Shown here in pieces: positions 7,045 to 15,578 of a stretch of 64,000 nucleotides of DNA. The position numbers and the translations under genes were made by a program. Below the pieces are notes generated by a model that worked only from the letters and a program-made list of their open reading frames with translations, ran no database searches and had not been told where the DNA came from. This stretch comes from Streptomyces sp. S.PNR 29 (lineage in GTDB: Bacteria; Actinomycetota; Actinomycetes; Streptomycetales; Streptomycetaceae), in NCBI RefSeq assembly GCF_030386795.1, contig NZ_JANUQM010000009.1, positions 324,492-388,491 of the forward strand. Reading direction: 5' to 3'. Numbering within the stretch: the stretch's first letter is position 1; each line of letters starts with the position of its first letter.

Positions 7045-9642
7045 TCAGAGCGTCCTGCCGGTCGCCGGGCCCACGATCAGCCCCTCGTCGAACCGGTCCA
7101 CCCGGACCGTGTCGCCGTCCTTGATCTCGCCGGAGAGGATCTCCTTGGCGAGGCGGTCGCCGATGGCGGTCTGGACGAGGCGGCGCAGGGGGCGGGCGCC
7201 GTAGGCCGGGTCCAGGCCCTCCTCCGCGAGCCATGCCAGCGCCTCCGGTGTGATCTCCAGGGTGAGCCGCCGCTCGGCGAGCCGCTTCGCGAGGCGGTCG
7301 ATCTGGAGCTTCGCGATGCGCTCCAGCTCGGGCTTGGTCAGCGCCGAGAAGACCACCAGGTCGTCGAGACGGTTGAGGAACTCCGGCTTGAAGGAGGACC
7401 GGACCACCTCCAGCACCTGTTCCTTCTTCTCCGCCTCACTGGTGATCGGGTCGACCAGGAACTGGCTGCCCAGGTTCGACGTCAGCACCAGGATCGTGTT
7501 GCGGAAGTCGACCGTACGTCCCTGACCGTCGGTCAGCCGTCCGTCGTCCAGCACCTGCAGGAGGATGTCGAAGACCTCGGGGTGGGCCTTCTCCACCTCG
7601 TCCAGCAGCACGACGCTGTACGGGCGCCGCCGCACCGCCTCGGTGAGCTGGCCGCCCTCCTCGTACCCGACGTAGCCGGGCGGGGCGCCGACCAGGCGGG
7701 CCACGCTGTGCTTCTCGCTGTACTCCGACATGTCGATGCGGACCATCGCCCGCTCGTCGTCGAAGAGGAAGTCGGCGAGCGCCTTGGCGAGTTCGGTCTT
7801 GCCGACACCGGTCGGGCCGAGGAAGAGGAAGGAACCGGTGGGCCGGTCGGGGTCGGAGATCCCGGCCCGGCTGCGGCGCACGGCGTCCGAGACGGCACGC
7901 ACGGCCTCGCTCTGCCCGATCAGCCGCTTGCCGATCTCGTCCTCCATGCGCAGCAGCTTCTGCGTCTCGCCCTCCAGCAGACGGCCGGCGGGGATGCCGG
8001 TCCAGGAGGCGACGACGTCCGCGATGTCGTCGGAGCCGACCTCCTCCTTGACCATGGTGTCCCGGGCGACCTCCTCCTCGGCCTCGGAGGCGGCCTCCAG
8101 CTCCTTCTCCAGGGCGGGGATCTCGCCGTACAGCAGCTTGGAGGCGGTGTCGAAGTCGCCGTCGCGCTGGGCGCGTTCGGCCTGCCCGCGCAGGTCGTCG
8201 AGCCGTTCCTTCAGCTCACCGACCCGGTTCAGGGACTGCTTCTCCTTCTCCCAGCGGGCGGTGAGGCCGCGCAGCTCCTCCTCCTTGTCGGCGAGGTCGC
8301 GGCGCAGCTTCTCCAGGCGCTCCCGGGAGGCCGCGTCGGTCTCCTTGCCGATCGCCAGCTCCTCCATCTTCAGCCGGTCGACGGCACGCTGGAGTTCGTC
8401 GATCTCGACGGGGGACGAGTCGATCTCCATGCGCAGCCGCGAGGCGGCCTCGTCGACGAGGTCGATGGCCTTGTCGGGGAGGAAGCGGGAGGTGATGTAA
8501 CGGTCGGAGAGGGTGGCGGCCGCGACGAGCGCGCTGTCGGCGATCTGGACCTTGTGGTGGGCCTCGTACCGCCCCTTGAGTCCGCGCAGGATCGCGATGG
8601 TGTCCTCGACGGTCGGCTCGGCCACCAGCACCTGCTGGAACCGCCGCTCCAGCGCCGGGTCCTTCTCGATGCGTTCCCGGTACTCGTCCAGGGTCGTCGC
8701 ACCGACCATGCGCAGCTCACCGCGCGCGAGCATGGGCTTGAGCATGTTGCCCGCGTCCATGGCGGAGTCGCCGCCGGCGCCCGCGCCGACGACGGTGTGC
8801 AGCTCGTCGATGAAGGTGATGATCTGCCCGTCGGAGTCCTTGATCTCCGCGAGCACGGTCTTCAGGCGCTCCTCGAACTCACCCCGGTACTTGGCGCCCG
8901 CGACCATCGCGCCCAGGTCGAGCGCGACCAGCCGCTTGTCCCGCAGCGACTCGGGCACGTCACCCTTCACGATCCGCTGGGCGAGCCCCTCGACGACGGC
9001 GGTCTTGCCGACGCCGGGCTCACCGATGAGGACGGGGTTGTTCTTGGTCCGCCGGGACAGCACCTGCACCACCCGCCGGATCTCCTGATCGCGGCCGATG
9101 ACCGGGTCCAGCTTGCCCTCGCGGGCGGCGGCGGTGAAGTCGGTCCCGAACTTCTCCAGGGCCTTGTACTGCCCCTCCGGGTCGGCGGTGGTCACCCTGC
9201 GCCCTCCCCTCGCCTTCTGGAAGGCCTCCTGCAGCTTCTTCGCACTGGCGCCCTGCCGCTCCAGCACCTCGGCCGCCTGGCCGCCCTTCGCGGCGATGCC
9301 GATGAGCAGGTGCTCGGTGGAGAGGTACTCGTCCCCCAGCTCCTGGGCCCGGGTCTGCGCGTCGGCGACGACCGCGAGCATCTCACGGTTGGGCTGGGGC
9401 GGCGCGACGGTGGACCCGGTCACGCTGGGCAGCCCGGCGAGGATCTTCTCCGCACCGGCGCGTACGGCCGCCTGGTCCGCGTCGGCGGCGGCGAGCAGGT
9501 CGGTGATGTTCTCGTTGTCCTGCCCCTGGAGCAGAGCCAGGAGCAGGTGGGCGGGGGTGAGGTCGGGGTGTCCCTCGGTCACGGCCCGGTTGCTGGCCGC
9601 GTTGATCGCGTCCCGGCTCCGGTTGGTCAGCTCGGCGTCCAC
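7045..9642 (-). CDS. clpB: ATP-dependent disaggregase chaperone ClpB
   Basis: The full-length 865-residue Hsp100 has the complete order of domains: a double Clp-N repeat (residues 1-145); AAA-1 with Walker A GEPGVGKT at 207-214 and Walker B 'IITFIDELHTV'; a coiled-coil middle domain (about 400-520) that defines ClpB rather than ClpA/C; AAA-2 with Walker A GPTGVGKT near 605 and 'VVLLDEVEKAHP'; and a C-terminal domain. It pulls apart aggregated protein in the cytosol together with DnaK. A perfect HAIR operator lies 84 bases upstream, placing it in the HspR regulon with the dnaK cluster encoded 12 kb away in the same direction. Confidence 0.97.
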   Translation of the reverse strand: MDAELTNRSRDAINAASNRAVTEGHPDLTPAHLLLALLQGQDNENITDLLAAADADQAAVRAGAEKILAGLPSVTGSTVAPPQPNREMLAVVADAQTRAQELGDEYLSTEHLLIGIAAKGGQAAEVLERQGASAKKLQEAFQKARGGRRVTTADPEGQYKALEKFGTDFTAAAREGKLDPVIGRDQEIRRVVQVLSRRTKNNPVLIGEPGVGKTAVVEGLAQRIVKGDVPESLRDKRLVALDLGAMVAGAKYRGEFEERLKTVLAEIKDSDGQIITFIDELHTVVGAGAGGDSAMDAGNMLKPMLARGELRMVGATTLDEYRERIEKDPALERRFQQVLVAEPTVEDTIAILRGLKGRYEAHHKVQIADSALVAAATLSDRYITSRFLPDKAIDLVDEAASRLRMEIDSSPVEIDELQRAVDRLKMEELAIGKETDAASRERLEKLRRDLADKEEELRGLTARWEKEKQSLNRVGELKERLDDLRGQAERAQRDGDFDTASKLLYGEIPALEKELEAASEAEEEVARDTMVKEEVGSDDIADVVASWTGIPAGRLLEGETQKLLRMEDEIGKRLIGQSEAVRAVSDAVRRSRAGISDPDRPTGSFLFLGPTGVGKTELAKALADFLFDDERAMVRIDMSEYSEKHSVARLVGAPPGYVGYEEGGQLTEAVRRRPYSVVLLDEVEKAHPEVFDILLQVLDDGRLTDGQGRTVDFRNTILVLTSNLGSQFLVDPITSEAEKKEQVLEVVRSSFKPEFLNRLDDLVVFSALTKPELERIAKLQIDRLAKRLAERRLTLEITPEALAWLAEEGLDPAYGARPLRRLVQTAIGDRLAKEILSGEIKDGDTVRVDRFDEGLIVGPATGRTL

Positions 9643-9724
9643 GTTCGCGTTCTCCTCCTTGCGTCAGCTGTCTCCAGCCGTCCTGATGCCGTCTCCCAGT
9701 GCTGACTCAATCAACGTACACAAA

Positions 9725-9745
9725 GTTGAGTCTATTCCACTCAAG
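9725..9745 (-). promoter_or_regulatory. HAIR operator (HspR site) of clpB
   Basis: On the clpB strand the sequence reads CTTGAGT-N7-ACTCAAC, matching the HspR inverted repeat CTTGAGT-N7-ACTCAAG at 13 of 14 positions. A further half-site ACTCAA is at 9705-9710. HspR is encoded at 19649-20098. Confidence 0.85.
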
Positions 9746-10027
9746 GGCAGGCCGGGAGGGGTGGCACAGGGGCAGGGCCTGAGGGCACCCGGCACGCGGT
9801 ACCCGCCGGGGTACCGATCGGGGGCACCGGGCGGGGTACCGGTCGGGGTACCCGTCGAGCTGAGATACGACGCCGAGGCGCGAGCGGCTCGGGGGATCGC
9901 GGACAAGGCGATCAGGAAGGCGCGGAACACGCTTGACGGCCGGCGATGACGGCGGTGACCGGCGATGACCGGCGGTTTTCAGCCACTGACTGATTGTGGC
10001 GATACCGCGAAAAGTCCCCGCAAAACT

Positions 10028-10068
10028 GCAGCGGCGTCACCGTGTTCAGGTCACGGTGACGCCGCTGC
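10028..10068. terminator. Perfect 17-bp bidirectional stem-loop
   Basis: GCAGCGGCGTCACCGTG at 10028-10044 and its exact complement at 10052-10068 enclose a 7-base loop. It lies 43 bases past the leftward stop of the Rieske-like gene and between it and the clpB upstream region. Confidence 0.75.
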
Positions 10069-10111
10069 GGGGGGAAGCACCTGAGCGATCTGTTACGACG
10101 GGGGAATCGCG

Positions 10112-10447
10112 TCAGGCACTGCGGGGGGTGGCTGAGATGGTCCGTGTCGCAGGGGAGCCGGACTCCACCTGCTGATGGTCTCGCTGGTCAAGGTTCACAA
10201 AGATCATTCCGTACCGGATGGCACACCGCACAGGCTGCGGCGCCCCCCGAGGCCGCCGCAGACACCGGTACGCCCGCACGTCTCCGTCCTCGTCCCGCGT
10301 GACGACGACCGGCTCACCGAACACGGTCACCATCAGCGAGTCACCGCTGTGGGGGATGGCGGTGACCAGGTCGATGAAGTGCCAGCCGGACCGGTAGGCC
10401 GAGGCCATCTCACGGCGGAAGGAACGGTCGTCGGGTGGAGTGGTCAC
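10112..10447 (-). CDS. Miniature Rieske-like protein lacking cluster ligands
   Basis: The 111-residue protein resembles the N-terminal Rieske domain of ring-hydroxylating oxygenase alpha subunits. It has 'FRREMASAYRSGWHFIDLV', a 'GD' turn, 'VFGEPVVVTRDEDGDVRAY' and then 'YGMIFVNLDQ'. The segment that should hold Cys-x-His and Cys-x2-His is replaced by 'CLRRPRGAPQPVRC', so a [2Fe-2S] cluster cannot be ligated normally, and no catalytic mononuclear-iron domain follows. It starts with a GTG one base after the stop of the upstream secreted peptide (TGA-C-GTG), so the two are translationally coupled. The likely role is in maturation, binding or sensing of that peptide; this is inference. Confidence 0.65.
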   Translation of the reverse strand: MTTPPDDRSFRREMASAYRSGWHFIDLVTAIPHSGDSLMVTVFGEPVVVTRDEDGDVRAYRCLRRPRGAPQPVRCAIRYGMIFVNLDQRDHQQVESGSPATRTISATPRSA

Positions 10448-10448
10448 G

Positions 10449-10667
10449 TCAACGCTCCGCGTCCACGACGACCGACGGCCAGTGACTGTCCGCCAGAACG
10501 TCGCCCTTCGCGTCGTTCGCCACGATCGACGGCCAGTGACTGTCCGCCCGAGTGTCGCCCTTCGCGTCGGAGTAACCGCTCAGCGCTCCGAAAACCGCGA
10601 CGGCGGAGAGGGCGGCAGCAAGCACCGAGCGAAGCAGTCTCTTGCACATAGTCGGCTTCGTCCTCAC
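10449..10667 (-). CDS. Secreted peptide precursor with two 18-residue repeats
   Basis: A 72-residue ORF starts at GTG 10667 (or ATG 10649, MCKRLLRSVL). A Sec-type signal follows: basic CKRLLR, then a hydrophobic 'SVLAAALSAVAVFGALSG'. The rest is two near-identical units of the pattern D-A-K-G-D-x-x-A-D-S-H-W-P-S-x-V-x-x and a short DAER tail. The core ADSHWPS(I/V)V is conserved in both copies. It overlaps no other gene and couples to the Rieske-like gene. Repeat-bearing short exported peptides usually are signals, RiPP-like cores or processed ligands. I recognise no family. The divergent neighbour is a LuxR-type regulator. Confidence 0.65.
   Translation of the reverse strand: MRTKPTMCKRLLRSVLAAALSAVAVFGALSGYSDAKGDTRADSHWPSIVANDAKGDVLADSHWPSVVVDAER
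10473..10580. repeat. Direct repeat, two 54-bp units inside the peptide gene
   Basis: The block CGACGGCCAGTGACTGTCCG recurs exactly 54 bases apart (10473 and 10527), corresponding to 18 codons. The units differ mostly outside the DSHWPS-coding core. Confidence 0.8.
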
Positions 10668-10783
10668 TTGTAAGTGTCCTCTTCCCCCGTCAGGTAAGAC
10701 GATGGCTCATTCGAACACGTCATGGCCACACAATCGGTGCATCATGTTCCTGCATGTTCAGGACCCTGGGGGGTGGAGATTTG

Positions 10784-11767
10784 ATGGCAAATCAGACTAA
10801 GGCGACGCATCCCCATGCGGTCACCGAACTATGCGAGGAAGGTGGCCGACTTTATGCGGACGCCCTGCGCGCAGGCCGGATCGCCCGCACGGATGTGGAA
10901 TCCGCCCCGTGTCTGGTGGAGTTCGCCCTTCTCAACCCGGATCCGGACGACGAGGACTGGCTGCGCCCGGTGCCACCGTCGGTCGCACTGGCCCAGCGTC
11001 TGCACCCCATCGAGCGCGACATCACGGAACGCCGGCGGTTGTCCATCGAACTCGCGGACGTCTTCGAGCCTTTCATGGCCCTCGGCACCCAGGTGACGGC
11101 GACCGACCACTCCATCACCGTGCTGGAGGGCAGCGACCGGATCAACGCCGCCCTCAACCTGGCCACGGCCCAGTGCCAGAACGAGATGCTCAGTATCCAG
11201 CCCAGCGACGACCGCTTCTCCGAGCGCAGTCTCGCCCAGGGGCTCGAACGGGACAGGGCCCTGATCGAACGCGGAGTCCGGATCCGGACGCTCTACCAGC
11301 ACACGGCGCGCTACAGCCCCCAGAAACTGGCCTACGTGGCCCAACTCGCGAACGGCAAGGCGGAGTACCGCACGATCGACCAGGTGGTGGAGCGTCTCAT
11401 CGTCTGCGACGAGAGCGTCGCGTTCATTCCGGCCCGCGATGACCAGCAGGTCGCCCTGGAGCTCCGTCATGCGGGACTCGTCCGGTACCTGGTCAAGGTC
11501 TTCGAGTTCATGTGGAGCCGGTCCGTGCCGCTGAGCGCCGGAGCCCCGTACGAACCGGCCGCGGGCGGTATCACAGACATCCAGCACTCCATCGCCAAAC
11601 TCCTCGTGGAGGGCCACGTCGACGAGGCCATCGCCCGCCGCCTCGGCATGAACGTACGCACCTGCCGCGCCCACATAGCCAAGCTGGCGTCGGCCCTGGG
11701 CAGCGGCAGCCGGGCCCAACTCGGCTATCTCATAGCCCAGTCCGGGATCCTTGATCAGGAACGCTGA
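10784..11767 (+). CDS. LuxR-type HTH transcriptional regulator (paralogue A)
   Basis: The 327-residue protein starts at ATG 10784 (MANQTKATHPHAV), preceded by GGGTGGAG. The N-terminal half carries 'SAPCLVEFALLNPDPDDEDWL' and a TrmB/phospholipase-D-like ligand-binding region ('ERGVRIRTLYQHTARYSP', 'VCDESVAFIPA'). The C-terminal 65 residues are a LuxR/GerE helix-turn-helix: 'LVEGHVDEAIARRLGMNVRTCRAHIAKL'. No receiver phosphorylation site is present. It is divergent from the repeat-peptide gene across about 115 bases, so it probably controls that promoter. Its 3' end overlaps the convergent paralogue B by 38 bp. Confidence 0.88.
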   Translation: MANQTKATHPHAVTELCEEGGRLYADALRAGRIARTDVESAPCLVEFALLNPDPDDEDWLRPVPPSVALAQRLHPIERDITERRRLSIELADVFEPFMALGTQVTATDHSITVLEGSDRINAALNLATAQCQNEMLSIQPSDDRFSERSLAQGLERDRALIERGVRIRTLYQHTARYSPQKLAYVAQLANGKAEYRTIDQVVERLIVCDESVAFIPARDDQQVALELRHAGLVRYLVKVFEFMWSRSVPLSAGAPYEPAAGGITDIQHSIAKLLVEGHVDEAIARRLGMNVRTCRAHIAKLASALGSGSRAQLGYLIAQSGILDQER

Positions 11768-12770
11768 GGGAGGAGGCCGAGGGGCGGGGCGGTCCGTCGA
11801 GGCCCGCCTGGGCGATACGGACGCCCAGTTGCGTACGGCTCGCCGCACCCAGCGTCTCCGACAGGCGGGCGATATGGGCGCGGCAGGTGCGGACGCTGAT
11901 GCCCAGCCGCTCCGCGATCACCGCGTCCTGGTGCCCCTCCGCCAGCAGCGCCGCGATGGACCGCTCACGGTGGGAGATGCCCTCGATGCCGGTGTCGGGG
12001 AGCGGGGCCGTCAGGGGTATGGCGAGCCGCCAGAGCCGCTCGAAGACCGTGACCAGGTACTCGATCAGCGCCGGATGCCGTAGCTCCAGCGCCATCGTGC
12101 GGTCGGCGTTCGCCGGGATGAAGGCCACCGTGCGGTCGAACAGGATCAGCCGGTCGATCACCTCGTCCAGCGTCCGCGCCTCCACCGCGTCGCCCATCAG
12201 CTCCAGATAGGTCAGCAGCCCCTGCCCGTGCCGGGCCACGTGCGTGTACAGGTCCCGCATGCGCACACCGCGCCCGCGCAGCGCCAGCGCCCGGTGCAGG
12301 CCCTCCGACAGCTCGTGCTCGCGCCGGATACCGCCGGGCTGCACGGTGAGCACCTCGGTCGTGCACGCCTGGGTCGCCTCGTCCATCGCGGCCTGGATCC
12401 GGGACAGCCCGTCCAGGACCCGGATCGCCGAGCCCTCCGCCGCCGCCGGCGCCGACCGCACCTGGCGGCCGAGACCGGCGTACCACTCGAAGGCGGCCAC
12501 CGCCGAGCCCACCCGCCGCTGACTCGCGCTGACCTCGTCGTACATCCCGCGCAGCAGCCGCGTCATGACCTCCTGCGGGGAGGTCGGCACCAGCCAGTCC
12601 ATGTCGTCGGGGTCGGGGTGCAGCAGGGCCAGTTCCAGCAGGCAGGGCACCGGCTCGGCGTCCCGGCGCGGCACGCGGCCCCGCCGTACGGCCCGGGAAT
12701 ACACGCGATCCCCGGCCTCGCACAGCCGGTCGGCACCGTGTGGATGCTCGTCCGTCCCGTGCCCGGCCAT
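11730..12770 (-). CDS. LuxR-type HTH transcriptional regulator (paralogue B)
   Basis: The 346-residue protein uses ATG 12770 (MAGHGTDEHPHG, behind GGGTGGG). It has the same architecture as the convergent neighbour: 'PCLLELALLHPDPDDMDWL', the sensor-like middle 'LRGRGVRMRDLYTHVARHG' and 'FDRTVAFIPANADRTMALELRHPALIEYLV', and a C-terminal LuxR HTH 'LLAEGHQDAVIAERLGISVRTCRAHIARL'. The two are clear paralogues in inverted orientation. The extended 30-residue tail after the HTH is unique. Shared fold and position suggest antagonistic or sequential regulators of the peptide locus; target and ligand are unknown. Confidence 0.88.
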   Translation of the reverse strand: MAGHGTDEHPHGADRLCEAGDRVYSRAVRRGRVPRRDAEPVPCLLELALLHPDPDDMDWLVPTSPQEVMTRLLRGMYDEVSASQRRVGSAVAAFEWYAGLGRQVRSAPAAAEGSAIRVLDGLSRIQAAMDEATQACTTEVLTVQPGGIRREHELSEGLHRALALRGRGVRMRDLYTHVARHGQGLLTYLELMGDAVEARTLDEVIDRLILFDRTVAFIPANADRTMALELRHPALIEYLVTVFERLWRLAIPLTAPLPDTGIEGISHRERSIAALLAEGHQDAVIAERLGISVRTCRAHIARLSETLGAASRTQLGVRIAQAGLDGPPRPSASSLSVPDQGSRTGL

Positions 12771-13106
12771 CGCCCATCCCACCCCCGGTTCCCGCCTCGT
12801 TCCGCGAGCGCAACTATGCGCGGACAGGACCCGCTCCGCAACACGGCTCCGCGCCCCCTGCACGTCCCGTCAATCCGCTTGGGCCCCATATGTCCGCCCG
12901 TCGGCAGGTAACGCCGCAGCCAGGACGACGGCGGTTCCGTCGGGCACGACGAGAGCATTGATGCTGTGGCCCGCCCACCGCGGCGATCCCGGTACGGTCC
13001 CCCAGGACCGCAGGTCCCGCCGAGGGGCACCGGACCGATCACCGACGTCAACTTCCGGAAATGCCGAAGTGATCGGCGCGTTACGTACCGCCTCTAGCGT
13101 CCCCCC
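12771..13106. other. Divergent promoter region of LuxR B and the ATP-grasp operon
   Basis: This 336-base stretch separates two divergent starts. No convincing gene is seen; it must contain both promoters. Confidence 0.5.
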
Positions 13107-14648
13107 ATGGCGGACATATTTGACGCGTACGCGTTGGCCGACGCGTGGGACGAGATGTTTGTGCGGCCGGGTGAGGTCAGGACCGCCTATGAGCCGGTGC
13201 TGGCGGCGCTGCAGCCGATCGAGCCAGGGGAACTGAGGTTCAGGGCGGACCAGATGGCCCGGGCGTTCACCGACCGGGGCGTGACCTACGCCTTCGCGGG
13301 TGAGGAGCGGCCCTGGCCGCTGGATCTCGTCCCCCGGATCCTGGACGCCCTGGAGTGGGATTTCATACAACGCGGGGTCGCCCAGAGAGTCAGAGCCCTG
13401 GAGGCGTACCTCGCCGACGCCTACGGCCCCTGCCGCGCCTTCGAGGACGGCGTCGTCCCCTGGCGGCTGCTGCTCAACTCGCCCCACTTCCACCGTGCGG
13501 CCCACCCCGTCGAACCCCCCGGCGGGGTCCGGATCCACGTGGCCGGAATCGACCTCGTCCGGGACGAACGGGGCGACTTCCGGGTGCTTGAGGACAACGT
13601 ACGAGTACCCAGCGGGGTGTCGTACGTCATCGAGAACCGGCGGGCGATGACCCGGATCTTCCCCTCCCTCTTCGCCGAGCAGCACGTCCTGCCCGTCGAC
13701 GGCTACGCCCACCGGCTGCTGGCCGCGCTGCGCGCCGCCGCCCCCGACGGGACCGCGGACCCGAGGGTCGTGGTCCTCACCCCCGGCCCGAACAACGCCG
13801 CCTACTTCGAACACGCCCTGCTGGCCCGGCTGATGGGCGTACAGCTCGTCGAGGGGCACGACCTGGTGTGCCGGAACAACCGGGTGTGGATGCGGACGAC
13901 ACGCGGCGAGGTGCCCGTGCACGTCGTCTACCGGCGCCTGGACGACGACTTCCTCGACCCGCTCCACTTCCGCCCCGACTCGGTGATCGGCTGCCCGGGC
14001 ATCATGAGCGCGGCGATGGCCGGAAACGTCACCCTCGCCAACGCGGTCGGCAACGGCATCGCGGACGACAAACTGCTCTACACCTACGTCCCGGACCTCA
14101 TCCGCTACTACCTCGGCGAAGAACCGGTTCTGCCCAATGTCGAGTCGTACCGGCCGGACGAGCCCGGCCAGCTGGAGGCAGTCCTCGACCAGATCGGCCA
14201 GCTGGTCGTGAAGCCGGTCGACGGAGCCGGCGGACAGGGCATCGTCATCGGGCCCAAGGCCGACCGGGAGACGCTGGAGCGGGCCCGCAGGGCCGTCGCC
14301 GCCGACCCGCGCGGCTTCATCGCGCAGCGGCCCGTCGCCCTGTCCACCTCCCCCACCCTCGCCGGTGAGCGAATGGCTCCGCGCCACATCGACCTCAGGC
14401 CGTTCGCCGTCAACGACGGCAACGACGTCTGGGTACTGCCCGGCGGCCTCACCCGGGTCGCGCTGCAGGAGGGCAACCTGATCGTCAACTCCAGCCAGGG
14501 CGGCGGCTCCAAGGACACCTGGGTGCTGGCCGAGGGCCCGGCCGAGCCCCCGGAGCCCGTCAGCGCGGGCGGCCCGCCCGAGGTCGCCCCCCGCCAGCTC
14601 GGTCCCGACGGCACCCCCACCGTCGTACAGGAAGGGGCGCAGCAGTGA
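13107..14648 (+). CDS. Circularly permuted type 2 ATP-grasp protein
   Basis: The 513-residue protein matches the CP_ATPgrasp_2 (DUF404/DUF407) family: 'RPGEVRTAYEPVLAAL' at the start, 'GIDLVRDERGDFRVLEDNVRVPSGVSY' near residue 150, 'GVGNGIADDKLLYTYVPDLI'-type core near 310, and 'LVVKPVDGAGGQGIVIGP' near 370. ATP-grasp enzymes activate carboxylates as acyl-phosphates and join them to amines. It overlaps the next gene by 4 bases and starts a three-gene operon with alpha-E and transglutaminase-like partners. Comparative work on ATP-grasp amidoligases by Iyer, Aravind and colleagues predicted peptide synthesis or protein tagging for such triplets. The end substrate is unknown. Confidence 0.92.
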   Translation: MADIFDAYALADAWDEMFVRPGEVRTAYEPVLAALQPIEPGELRFRADQMARAFTDRGVTYAFAGEERPWPLDLVPRILDALEWDFIQRGVAQRVRALEAYLADAYGPCRAFEDGVVPWRLLLNSPHFHRAAHPVEPPGGVRIHVAGIDLVRDERGDFRVLEDNVRVPSGVSYVIENRRAMTRIFPSLFAEQHVLPVDGYAHRLLAALRAAAPDGTADPRVVVLTPGPNNAAYFEHALLARLMGVQLVEGHDLVCRNNRVWMRTTRGEVPVHVVYRRLDDDFLDPLHFRPDSVIGCPGIMSAAMAGNVTLANAVGNGIADDKLLYTYVPDLIRYYLGEEPVLPNVESYRPDEPGQLEAVLDQIGQLVVKPVDGAGGQGIVIGPKADRETLERARRAVAADPRGFIAQRPVALSTSPTLAGERMAPRHIDLRPFAVNDGNDVWVLPGGLTRVALQEGNLIVNSSQGGGSKDTWVLAEGPAEPPEPVSAGGPPEVAPRQLGPDGTPTVVQEGAQQ

Positions 14649-15577
14649 ACGACGTGATCCTCTCCCGGATAGCCGAGGCGCTGACCTGGACCGGCCGGTA
14701 CGTCGAGCGGGCCGACGCCACCGGGCGCATCCTGGACGCCTATCTGCACCGCATGCTGGAGGACCCCTGGCGTGACGAGGACGCGGCCTGCCGGTCGCTG
14801 TACGCGATCCTCGGCGTCGACGCGGGCGCCGGCCCCTGCGACATGCAGCAGGTCCTCGACCAGCTGGCCTTCGATGCCCGCTCCACCGGCTCCATCGAGG
14901 GCGCGCTCGGTGCCGCCCGCCTCAACGCGCGCAGCGCCCGCGAGGCGGTGTCGTCGGAGATGTGGGAGTGCCTCAACTCCACGTGGCACGCCCTGGAGGA
15001 CCAGCGGCTCGCGGCCCGCCGCACCGGCCCGTACGCCTATCTGGAGCTGGTGCGGCGCCGGGCGGCCCTCTTCTTCGGGCTCGCCGACTCCACCATGAGC
15101 CGGGACGACAGCTGGCGGTTCGTGGTGCTGGGGCGGAGCCTGGAGCGGGTGGACATGACCGTACGGCTGCTGTCGGTGCGGGTGCTGGACGCGGCGCACG
15201 CGCCCGACTGGCCGACGCTGCTGAGCGCCAGCGGCGCCGACGAGGCGTACGCGCGCGTGTACGGCGGGTTCGGCGACACCCCGCGCGTGGCCGAATTCCT
15301 CATCCTGGACCGTGACTTCCCGCGCTCGGCACTGCACGCGCTGACCACCGCCGAGGAGTGCCTCACCGCGCTCGGCCGCCCCCGCCAGGACCCGGCGCGC
15401 CGCCCGATCGGCCGGATGCGCACCCGGCTGGAGTATCTGGACACGCATGCGCTCGAGGAGCAGCTGCCCGCCCTGCTCAGGGACCTGCAGCAGTCCTGCA
15501 TGGCGTCCGCCGACGCGGTGGCGGAGCGCTTCTTCCCGTACCAGGGGCCCGTCGAGTGGGCCCAGGAAGGAGCCTGA
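14645..15577 (+). CDS. Alpha-E domain-containing protein
   Basis: The 310-residue all-helical protein begins 'MNDVILSRIAEALTWTGRYVERADATGRILD', the hallmark of alpha-E (DUF403) proteins. The ATG overlaps the upstream stop (ATGA). Alpha-E proteins almost always accompany circularly permuted ATP-grasp enzymes and are thought to be non-enzymatic partners or scaffolds. The stop is one base from the next start, so translation is tightly coupled. Confidence 0.92.
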   Translation: MNDVILSRIAEALTWTGRYVERADATGRILDAYLHRMLEDPWRDEDAACRSLYAILGVDAGAGPCDMQQVLDQLAFDARSTGSIEGALGAARLNARSAREAVSSEMWECLNSTWHALEDQRLAARRTGPYAYLELVRRRAALFFGLADSTMSRDDSWRFVVLGRSLERVDMTVRLLSVRVLDAAHAPDWPTLLSASGADEAYARVYGGFGDTPRVAEFLILDRDFPRSALHALTTAEECLTALGRPRQDPARRPIGRMRTRLEYLDTHALEEQLPALLRDLQQSCMASADAVAERFFPYQGPVEWAQEGA

Positions 15578-15578
15578 G

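Larger units (their letters stand above)
9643..10111. other. Upstream region of clpB with GGTACC-rich tract
   Basis: Besides the HAIR operator and the stem-loop at 10028, this interval carries four GGTACC sites at 9798, 9810, 9835 and 9847 inside a G-rich tract. A rightward frame through the tract ends at 9949 with the plausible basic helix 'YDAEARAARGIADKAIRKAR', but its only start (GTG 9757-9762 area) has poor spacing. It could be a small gene but is not called. Confidence 0.35.

Noticed and set aside
6898..9705. 935-codon rightward ORF across clpB
   Set aside because: Antisense frame of clpB kept open by high GC3; clpB is unambiguous on the other strand.
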